Assembly (NCBI GenBank): GCA_012519125.1
Contig: JAAYQY010000099.1
Span: 1 to 13,206, forward strand
Direction of reading: 5' to 3'
Source of the DNA: Spirochaetales bacterium
GTDB taxonomy: Bacteria > Spirochaetota > Spirochaetia > Sphaerochaetales > Sphaerochaetaceae
Length of the DNA stretch: 13,206 nucleotides
Shown piece after piece: positions 1-4,800 of the stretch. Position numbers and translations under genes: made by a program. Under the pieces are notes generated by a model. It was not told the DNA's origin, ran no database searches, and worked only from the letters and a program-made list of their open reading frames with translations. Position 1 is the stretch's first letter; the number at the start of each line of letters is the position of its first letter.

Positions 1-1
1 A

Positions 2-169
2 AAACGGGAACATGGGTTTGAAAACACCTCATGCATGGTTGCAACCATCTCCACTGAAATGGGGCACTTGGACCTGGTTTTCGCTGAGGAGCAACTCAAG
101 AAGCCCTTGGTCAAGGGTTCCTATGTAATTGCTTCCTGTCAGATCAGCGCTGATGTGCTTGCCGACTAG
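2..169 (+). CDS. C-terminal fragment of an unrecognised protein
   Basis: An open frame runs from the left edge without interruption to a TAG stop at 167-169 and encodes the last 55 residues of a protein whose start lies outside the window. The end of the peptide reads VIASCQISADVLAD. The codon choice looks like that of neighbouring genes, which supports a real coding end. I do not recognise the family, and no catalytic motif is visible in this piece. Its stop overlaps the stop of the convergent methionine sulfoxide reductase gene within a CTAG palindrome at 166-169, so the two genes have no spacer or terminator between them. Confidence 0.6.
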   Translation, partial: KREHGFENTSCMVATISTEMGHLDLVFAEEQLKKPLVKGSYVIASCQISADVLAD

Positions 170-1143
170 AACCGCTTGGTATAGGCATGGCAGTAGGGAA
201 CACCACCTGACTTCAGGTAGTAGTCCTGGTGATATTGCTCGGCAACATAGAAGGTAGATGCAGGACGCAGTGTCGTTGCAATGCTCAACCCCTTCTCCTC
301 GAGAAGTCCGACAAGCTTCACTGCCACATCAAACTCATGCCTGCTGCGATAGAACACCGCACTCAGATACTGGTTTCCGATATCTGGGCCTTGGCCGTTG
401 GTCTGAGTCGGATCATGTATCTCAAAGAAGAATCTGGCCAGCTCCTCATAGGAGATGATTTGTGGGTTGTAGAGTATTCGTACAGCCTCCAAATGGCCGG
501 TTGTGTGCGTCAGTACATCCTGGTAGCTTGGGTTTTCCGTCTTTCCACCTGTGTAGCCGCTTACTGCAGAGTAGACACCTTCCTTCTGCTCAAACAGGTA
601 TTCAACACCCCAGAAACAGCCACCGGCGAACACAGCCTGTGCTACCGGCGGACCGGAACGGAAGACCAGTGAGATCGAGTTCACGCAATGACGTGTATCT
701 TTCTCAGTGAATCGTTCGCCGAGAAATACATGACCAAGATGGCCTTCACAGGTTGAACAGACAATCTCAGTCCTGCTCCCGTCGGGATCGGGGTGTCGGG
801 TGACGGCAAAGGGAAGTTCCTCATCGAATGAGGGCCAGCCACAGCCGGAATGGAACTTGCTGGTTGAACTGTAGAGGGGGGAGTCACACCACTTGCAGTA
901 GTAGGTTCCCTCTTCTTCCAAATCGGTGTAGGCCCCTCGGAAGGCCCATTCGGTGCCTTTGTGGATGATGATTTCCTCTTCTTCCGGGCTAAGAGGCGTA
1001 CGAAGGTTCATATCCAAAGGAAAAAATTCAAAGCGTTCGCTCATAGGTTCCTCATTGGTTTTCGATTTGATACTCTCCTGTTTTGTGCAGGAGGTGATGA
1101 ATAGGACTGAGATGGCAATGCAAAGAAGTAGGTATCGGTTCAC
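166..1143 (-). CDS. msrBA: Peptide methionine sulfoxide reductase MsrB-MsrA fusion, predicted lipoprotein
   Basis: This bifunctional enzyme reduces both R- and S-methionine sulfoxide in proteins. The MsrB domain comes first: zinc-binding CxxC pairs at residues 83/86 and 129/132, a GCGWPSF motif near 100-106, and the catalytic Cys153 in RHCVNS. The MsrA domain follows, with the catalytic GCFWG (Cys176), the HDPTQ motif and a C-terminal YHQDYY segment ending in a likely resolving Cys318. The B-then-A order is the reverse of the familiar MsrA-MsrB fusions. I chose the GTG start at 1143 because AGGAG lies six bases upstream; an ATG at 1164 and a TTG at 1176 are in frame but have poorer context. 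From the GTG, a hydrophobic segment ends in ITSC (Cys19), a relaxed spirochaete-type lipobox, so the enzyme is probably anchored outside the cytoplasm. It is the last gene of a four-gene minus-strand unit, 33 bases after the DUF1295 gene. Enzyme identity is firm; location is inferred. Confidence 0.93.
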   Translation of the reverse strand: MNRYLLLCIAISVLFITSCTKQESIKSKTNEEPMSERFEFFPLDMNLRTPLSPEEEEIIIHKGTEWAFRGAYTDLEEEGTYYCKWCDSPLYSSTSKFHSGCGWPSFDEELPFAVTRHPDPDGSRTEIVCSTCEGHLGHVFLGERFTEKDTRHCVNSISLVFRSGPPVAQAVFAGGCFWGVEYLFEQKEGVYSAVSGYTGGKTENPSYQDVLTHTTGHLEAVRILYNPQIISYEELARFFFEIHDPTQTNGQGPDIGNQYLSAVFYRSRHEFDVAVKLVGLLEEKGLSIATTLRPASTFYVAEQYHQDYYLKSGGVPYCHAYTKRF

Positions 1144-1176
1144 TGATAACTCCTGTATCTGCATCCTACCATGCAA

Positions 1177-2070
1177 TTACCAGAATCTGAAGAGAATTGC
1201 GGGAACTTGCTTTTTGTATGCTGCATATTCAGGATATTTGGAGGAGGTGATGCTTTCTGTGAAGATGGTCGAGCCGATGAACAGAAGGGTCAAGAGGATG
1301 GGGCCTGCGATGGTGAAATGGAACAAAGAAGTGTGGAACGAGACGCAGAAGAGATAGATGGACCACCAAACACCAAGTTCCCCAAAGTAGTTCGGATGTC
1401 TGCTGAGCTTGAACAGCCCAGTGGTTCTGAAACCTCTCTCATACTCTTCACTATGCCGGTCATCCCGCTTGAGGAGGTGGTACTTGGCTTGCTGGAAGGT
1501 GTACTGCTGCTGGTCGGCAAGCGTCTCGATGCCGAGACAGAGGAAGAAGAGCACGATTGCGAGAAAGCCCACTGGGGTGAACGCCTGTGGACTACGAACA
1601 GAAAGCAAAGAGAGTGGGCTGGTGAAGGCAATGAAAAGGAATTGCTGGTAACTTGCGATGAAGAGCAAATTGAAGATGATCCAACCGAACGGATTTCCTA
1701 TCCGTTTGTTGAGAATGCTCCAGCGGTAATCCTCCTCGCCGGTGTACCCGCCTCTGCGTGCAAAGTTGTAGGTAAGGCGTGCTCCCCAAAGTGTGATGAG
1801 CAGAGCAGCGACAAGGGCACCTGCATGAAAGGATGCAGCCTGAGCATATATCCAGGCGTACGCTACGGGCAGCGTGCTCCAGAGTCTGTCTGTCCACGAG
1901 TAATCGTGGGTAACGAGAGAAAAAAGGAAGGAGAGGAGTGCTGTAAGGGCGGTGATGAGGCTCACCTGTTGCAAGGCAGAGAAGGAAGCAGGGGCGAACG
2001 CGACAACACCGAAGACAATGAGCACAATTGCCAAAAAGAACACGAGTATGGTTGACTTGGTTACTTTCAT
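1177..2070 (-). CDS. DUF1295-family membrane protein (steroid 5-alpha-reductase/ICMT-like fold)
   Basis: The 297-residue protein is mostly hydrophobic, with about seven or eight membrane segments. The C-terminal region carries the family signature SRHPNYFGE (residues about 223-231) followed by WWSIYLF, as in DUF1295 proteins related to the C-terminal domain of steroid 5-alpha-reductases and isoprenylcysteine methyltransferases. Family members are often annotated as oxidoreductases, but the substrate is unknown. I chose the ATG at 2070, which gives a short basic N-terminus (MKVTKS) leading straight into a membrane segment; a longer reading from 2148 adds a cysteine-rich, non-membrane stretch with no family resemblance. 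It lies 43 bases after the small membrane protein gene and 33 bases before msrBA, all on the same strand, suggesting cotranscription. A role in extracytoplasmic redox or lipid chemistry is inferred from neighbours only. Confidence 0.85.
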   Translation of the reverse strand: MKVTKSTILVFFLAIVLIVFGVVAFAPASFSALQQVSLITALTALLSFLFSLVTHDYSWTDRLWSTLPVAYAWIYAQAASFHAGALVAALLITLWGARLTYNFARRGGYTGEEDYRWSILNKRIGNPFGWIIFNLLFIASYQQFLFIAFTSPLSLLSVRSPQAFTPVGFLAIVLFFLCLGIETLADQQQYTFQQAKYHLLKRDDRHSEEYERGFRTTGLFKLSRHPNYFGELGVWWSIYLFCVSFHTSLFHFTIAGPILLTLLFIGSTIFTESITSSKYPEYAAYKKQVPAILFRFW

Positions 2071-2113
2071 GCGCTCACTATACCAAACCCAATGCTGTGC
2101 AGGCAAGCAGAAA

Positions 2114-2530
2114 TCAGAGCTCAGAGAGCAAGTATCGCAGATCTCCATTTCTGATCAGCAGGATAAGAGAGTAAAAGAGCTGCAACAGGCCGAGTGCGAA
2201 GGTTATTACATGAAGTGCCACAATGTCCTTGATGATGGAGCACTGGATGATGATCCACAACATCATGATGAAACCCATCCCCATACTGCACAGTTTCCCA
2301 AGCAGGGAAAACTTTGCAAGCAAGAAGGCACTCACCAGGTTGCCGAGGCCGATAACCGTAAAGAGGAAGAGACCGGGAAGAAAGAAGGAGAGGAAGGGTG
2401 AGCCTTCCAGAAGCGTAATCGGAGCACCTATCGGCCCCATGGGTTCTTGCATGCAGGCATACCCTGCCGCCAGGGCCCCGATGCTGAGCAGGAGATGGGA
2501 TGCAATAACAATCCAACCGAGAATTTTCAT
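2114..2530 (-). CDS. Small four-helix integral membrane protein, function unknown
   Basis: This 138-residue protein has four predicted membrane segments at about residues 4-25, 46-68, 78-100 and 106-127. The first loop contains GPIGAPITLLEGSPF followed by a helix beginning FFLPGLFLF. That pattern (proline-glycine loop, then SPF and a PGL helix) recurs in small uncharacterised membrane proteins of many bacteria, but I cannot give it a function. Its ATG at 2528-2530 overlaps the TGA of the upstream FMN-binding gene as ATGA, implying translational coupling and a shared job in the membrane. An overlapping frame on the same strand (about 2121-2516) lacks membrane-protein character and is not coding. 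No catalytic or metal-binding motif is visible; two cysteines (one in the first loop, one in the third helix) are not in a recognised arrangement. Confidence 0.75.
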   Translation of the reverse strand: MKILGWIVIASHLLLSIGALAAGYACMQEPMGPIGAPITLLEGSPFLSFFLPGLFLFTVIGLGNLVSAFLLAKFSLLGKLCSMGMGFIMMLWIIIQCSIIKDIVALHVITFALGLLQLFYSLILLIRNGDLRYLLSEL

Positions 2531-2931
2531 AGCCTTTCTGCCTTCGCCAGTGCCTGTTCCACGGCTTTCAGGATGACGATGCTGCTGTAGGTTGCACCAC
2601 TGACGGTATCGATTGCGAGACTCTGGTTTGCTACTATGGTTTTCAGGATGGCTTCAGCGGCTTCGCCTTGCCCATTCCGGTGTTCCAAAAGCGAAATGAC
2701 CTGGATTCGCTGATCAAGCACGTGTACCTGTACCCGAACCTTTATGGGAAACGTCGAGTACGATCCTTCGTAGGTTCCGTCTGCCAAGGAAAGTGGCATC
2801 GCTTGCAGGACGGGAAGAGCAATCAGGTTCAACAGGTTCGATTCCACCTGCCTGAACGCAAGGGAAATGCCTACACCAAGCAGGATCAGTGTACAAAGGA
2901 CTATCATAAGGATCCGTATGCTGCGTTTCAT
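2527..2931 (-). CDS. Membrane-anchored FMN-binding domain protein
   Basis: The 134-residue protein has one N-terminal membrane segment (about residues 5-27) and a soluble domain of the FMN_bind family, related to the domain in RnfG, NqrC and NosR. Near the C-terminus the motif DTVSGAT (about 108-114) matches the D-x-x-S/T-G-A-T consensus, in which the flavin transferase ApbE attaches FMN to the final threonine. The domain would therefore face outside the cytoplasm and carry a covalently bound flavin for electron transfer. The domain is close to the minimal family size. I chose the ATG at 2931 (MKRSIRILM); a TTG at 2967 would add twelve basic residues and cannot be excluded. It is the first gene of the minus-strand unit, downstream of a promoter at 3008-3036, and overlaps the next gene by ATGA. 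No apbE gene lies in the window. Confidence 0.85.
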   Translation of the reverse strand: MKRSIRILMIVLCTLILLGVGISLAFRQVESNLLNLIALPVLQAMPLSLADGTYEGSYSTFPIKVRVQVHVLDQRIQVISLLEHRNGQGEAAEAILKTIVANQSLAIDTVSGATYSSIVILKAVEQALAKAERL

Positions 2932-3007
2932 CTCTCTTGCTGCTCCAGCTCGTATCTTACGCCTCAAGATTGCTGAATAAAAGTAATTTGCCTTTGATTA
3001 TCAGAAG

Positions 3008-3036
3008 ATTGTAATACATTTTTGCTGAAACGACAA
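3008..3036 (-). promoter_or_regulatory. Predicted sigma70-type promoter of the FMN-binding/msrBA operon
   Basis: On the minus strand, TTGTCG (3036-3031) is followed after 17 bases by TACAAT (3013-3008), a good -10 box. Transcription would start near 3001, leaving about 70 bases of leader before the ATG at 2931. The promoter overlaps the T-rich tail of the tRNA terminator, so the tRNA unit ends where this operon begins. Confidence 0.55.
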
Positions 3037-3068
3037 AGAAAAAGGGAGCTGCGTATGAAACAGCTCCC
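3034..3068 (-). terminator. Rho-independent terminator of the tRNA-Pro unit
   Basis: Read on the minus strand, GGGAGCTG (3068-3061), a nine-base loop and CAGCTCCC (3051-3044) form a perfect eight-pair stem, followed by TTTTTCTTT. It begins six bases past the tRNA 3' end and is a textbook intrinsic terminator. Read on the plus strand the stem lacks a following T-run, so it acts in one direction. Confidence 0.9.
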
Positions 3069-3074
3069 TCAAAA

Positions 3075-3148
3075 TCGGGCTGGGCGGATTTGAACCGCCG
3101 ACCCCATGTCCCCCAGACATGTACGCTAAACCCCTGCGCTACAGCCCG
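3075..3148 (-). tRNA. tRNA-Pro (anticodon GGG)
   Basis: The minus strand folds into a complete 74-base cloverleaf. The seven-pair acceptor stem is CGGGCTG with CAGCCCG, discriminator A73. The D-stem is GCGC/GCGT (one G-U pair). The anticodon stem is CATGT/ACATG around loop CTGGGGG, giving anticodon GGG at 3114-3112 with U33 and G37. There is a five-base variable loop, and the T-stem is GGCGG/CCGCC around TTCAAAT. C1-G72 and A73 are the usual proline identity elements. CCA is not encoded; the 3' flank is TTTTG, so CCA must be added after transcription. It decodes CCC and CCU codons. It has its own promoter (3178-3206) and terminator (3034-3068). Confidence 0.96.
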
Positions 3149-3170
3149 AAAAAGTGTCGGTTGCCCGACA
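3149..3170 (-). other. Hairpin plus T5 between the tRNA promoter and the tRNA
   Basis: On the minus strand, TGTCGG and CCGACA form a six-pair stem (3170-3155) closed by a GCAA tetraloop, followed by C and TTTTT (3153-3149) directly before the tRNA acceptor stem. The predicted transcription start is at about 3171, so this hairpin would make up nearly the whole 5' leader that RNase P removes. It resembles a small terminator but may be only a structured leader. Confidence 0.5.
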
Positions 3171-3177
3171 GGAAGGA

Positions 3178-3206
3178 ACCTTAGCATAGAAGCCTACTTG
3201 TGTCAA
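3178..3206 (-). promoter_or_regulatory. Predicted promoter of tRNA-Pro
   Basis: On the minus strand a perfect TTGACA (3206-3201) is separated by 17 bases from TAAGGT (3183-3178), preceded by TGC, which makes an extended -10 element. A strong -35 box and extended -10 are typical of stable-RNA promoters, and the tRNA starts about 23 bases after the predicted start site. Confidence 0.65.
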
Positions 3207-3247
3207 TAAACGACTTGGTGGTAGGCAAAGAAAGATTTTTCAAGTAG

Positions 3248-3261
3248 AATTAGTACTAATT
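3248..3261. promoter_or_regulatory. Perfect 14-bp palindrome upstream of the TetR gene (possible operator)
   Basis: AATTAGTACTAATT is identical to its own reverse complement. It lies about 13 bases before the putative -10 box (TATACT, 3274-3279) of the regulator gene and covers the expected -35 position, where a bound repressor would block RNA polymerase. Confidence 0.4.
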
Positions 3262-3273
3262 TTTAATAAGATG

Positions 3274-3291
3274 TATACTCCAATGAGTATA
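3274..3291. promoter_or_regulatory. 18-bp inverted repeat overlapping the TetR gene -10 box
   Basis: TATACTC and GAGTATA form perfect seven-base arms around CAAT. The left arm contains TATACT, the best -10 candidate upstream of the regulator gene. Length and symmetry fit a TetR-family operator, so it is a good candidate for autoregulation; this is inferred from position. Confidence 0.5.
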
Positions 3292-3295
3292 TTAC

Positions 3296-3316
3296 CCCTG
3301 TACCCATCGTACAGGG
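3296..3316. promoter_or_regulatory. 21-bp inverted repeat in the TetR gene leader
   Basis: CCCTGTAC and GTACAGGG form perfect eight-base arms around CCATC, ending six bases before the Shine-Dalgarno sequence AGGTGAGGG (3322-3330). It may be a DNA operator downstream of the transcription start or an RNA hairpin in the leader. No T-run follows, so it is not a terminator. Confidence 0.5.
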
Positions 3317-3336
3317 AAGCTAGGTGAGGGATACCC

Positions 3337-3906
3337 ATGGCACAGATGACGAAGTTGGCACTTGCCCAATCATTGAAACAGCTGATGGCTGATCGGACTT
3401 TGGATAAGATTACAGTCAAGGAGATTGTTGCACGTTGTGGCGTCAACCGTCAGACCTTTTACTATCACTTCCGCGATATCTATGACTTGCTGGATTGGAT
3501 GTTCATCAACGAGGGACAGGAGTTTTCCCGTAAGTATCCTGACATTACCGTAAGCGATGATGGCCAGACGGCAGTCAGCAACCTCTGTTCTTACCTCTTG
3601 GATAACCGGGATATGGTGATCAACATTTACCATAGCCTCGGACGGGAGTTGCTCGACCGCTATCTTTGCAGGGAGTTGGCAAAATTGCTCCATTCCACAC
3701 TGCATGACCGTGCAAGGGATTTTGGTGCGGGCAGTGACGACCTGGAGTTCCTCATCGGGTTCTACAAGCATGCTTTTGTAGGGACCATGCTGGATTGGGT
3801 TCAGGAAGGGCTGCCGGGCAACTGTGATGAAATTGTGCACAAATTCATTCCGCTGTTGAAGGGAACGTTTGATGCAACGTTGAAACGCATGGCCCAGAGC
3901 CGCTGA
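3337..3906 (+). CDS. TetR-family transcriptional regulator (DhaS-like)
   Basis: The 189-residue protein starts with a TetR-type DNA-binding domain: helix-turn-helix at about residues 24-46 (ITVKEIVARCGVNRQTFYYH), followed by FRDIYDLLDW. That N-terminus closely resembles regulators annotated as DhaS-like or dihydroxyacetone-kinase regulators. The rest is an all-helical ligand-binding and dimerisation domain, and its ligand cannot be predicted. The ATG at 3337 is preceded by AGGTGAGGG with six-base spacing; an ATG at 3346 is a less likely alternative. Three palindromes lie in the 90 bases upstream, so autoregulation is likely. No dha genes are nearby. The only gene downstream on the same strand within reach is the chaperone gene, 90 bases on, so the regulator could also control the chaperone-usher pair, but that is a guess from position. 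Confidence 0.9.
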   Translation: MAQMTKLALAQSLKQLMADRTLDKITVKEIVARCGVNRQTFYYHFRDIYDLLDWMFINEGQEFSRKYPDITVSDDGQTAVSNLCSYLLDNRDMVINIYHSLGRELLDRYLCRELAKLLHSTLHDRARDFGAGSDDLEFLIGFYKHAFVGTMLDWVQEGLPGNCDEIVHKFIPLLKGTFDATLKRMAQSR

Positions 3907-3934
3907 TTCTCCGTTTTGTCTTAAGATTGCAGTC

Positions 3935-3963
3935 TTGATGAATCCTAATCGATGACGTACACT
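3935..3963 (+). promoter_or_regulatory. Candidate promoter of the chaperone-usher pair
   Basis: TTGATG (3935-3940) and TACACT (3958-3963) are separated by exactly 17 bases, each matching four of six consensus positions. A start near 3970 would leave about 27 bases before the chaperone ATG. No convincing terminator separates it from the TetR gene, so readthrough from that gene is also possible. Confidence 0.35.
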
Positions 3964-3996
3964 GTCACAAACACTGTCCGTGAAAGAGAGTTGCTT

Positions 3997-4761
3997 ATGA
4001 ACCGATGCTTGTCTGGATCTATGAGGAAAATGGTGCTGACCATCATGGTCACCTTGTTTGCAGTTTCCTCGCTCGCTGCGTATCAATTTTCCCCATTGGA
4101 ACAATCCTTCCAGCCATCAGGTGCGGAAAGTACCAAGACCTATACGATAGTAAATGACAGCAATGACTCGATTGCCATCAGTATTTCTGCGCTTATCCGT
4201 GATCAGGATGCACAGGGTAATGAAGTCAATTCCCCAGCTGATGCATATTTTTCCATTGTTCCCAACAAGTTGGTTGTTCCGCCACAGAGCAGTTGGGTGG
4301 TACGTGTGCAGTATCGTGGGCCTAGGACTGTAACCAACGAACTCTCGTTCAGACTCAAAGCTGAGCAAATTCCGTATTCACAAGGCAAAGCAAGCACCGA
4401 CAAGGGGATGTTCAACTTCCTCTATATCTATACAACCAGCTTGTATGTGATGCCTTCTCGTGTTGTCGAGAATGTGGCGGTCAGGTCGGTGGCTGCTTCG
4501 AGCATGGAAGACGGAAGTCCTGCTCTCTCTCTTACCTTGGCGAATCTTGGAACGGTTCACCAGCTTCTGATTTCTGCAGTGGTGGAAGTGAAGGATAGCA
4601 AAGGCAATACGGTAGTATTGCAAGGTCCTGAATCGCTTGTCGGCATCGATGGCATGAATATTTTGGCAAAAAAGACAGTCACCAAGCAGGTTCCCTGGCC
4701 AGAAGGTCTCTCAAGAGATTCTGGGGTTACCTATCAAGCCACCATCAAGTACACGAAGTAG
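3997..4761 (+). CDS. Divergent PapD-like periplasmic (fimbrial) chaperone
   Basis: The 254-residue protein has a signal peptide (hydrophobic core about residues 12-27, predicted cleavage after SSLAA at 28) and two immunoglobulin-like domains. The first follows the PapD pattern: a YTIVNDSND strand, then FSIVPNKLVVPPQSSWVVRV, then ELSFRLKAEQIP, which parallels the FYFNLREIPP stretch of PapD. The second carries LTLANLGTVHQLL, like the second domain of pilus chaperones. Such proteins fold and cap pilus subunits and deliver them to an outer-membrane usher. By eye, the Arg and Lys that anchor the subunit C-terminus in PapD (Arg8, Lys112) are not at the matching places. I chose the ATG at 3997 with GAGAG six bases upstream; ATGs at 3952 and 4021 are in frame. 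The usher-like gene follows 39 bases later, so the two are probably one operon. Confidence 0.72.
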   Translation: MNRCLSGSMRKMVLTIMVTLFAVSSLAAYQFSPLEQSFQPSGAESTKTYTIVNDSNDSIAISISALIRDQDAQGNEVNSPADAYFSIVPNKLVVPPQSSWVVRVQYRGPRTVTNELSFRLKAEQIPYSQGKASTDKGMFNFLYIYTTSLYVMPSRVVENVAVRSVAASSMEDGSPALSLTLANLGTVHQLLISAVVEVKDSKGNTVVLQGPESLVGIDGMNILAKKTVTKQVPWPEGLSRDSGVTYQATIKYTK

Positions 4762-4783
4762 GGGGAGGTTTCTCCTGCTCCCC
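4762..4783 (+). other. Inverted repeat between chaperone and usher genes
   Basis: GGGGAG (4762-4767) and CTCCCC (4778-4783) can pair across a ten-base loop just after the chaperone stop codon and just before the usher Shine-Dalgarno region (GAGGAAAGGG, 4784-4793). A competing smaller hairpin (GGAG with CTCC) is possible. It may tune usher translation or mRNA stability. No T-run follows directly, so it is unlikely to be a terminator. Confidence 0.35.
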
Positions 4784-4800
4784 GAGGAAAGGGCTTTTTC

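Noticed and set aside
1171..2055. Long plus-strand open frame (294 codons) opposite the DUF1295 gene
   Set aside because: It is antisense to a clear membrane-protein gene. Its translation is low-complexity, rich in Glu, Gly and Cys, with no family motif, and it arises from the codon bias of the real gene.
3296..3316. The 21-bp inverted repeat as a rho-independent terminator
   Set aside because: The arms are not followed by a T-run on either strand.
3370..4104. Minus-strand open frame (244 codons) across the TetR and chaperone starts
   Set aside because: It spans two well-supported plus-strand genes and their promoter region, shows no domain or signal, and has no convincing ribosome binding site.
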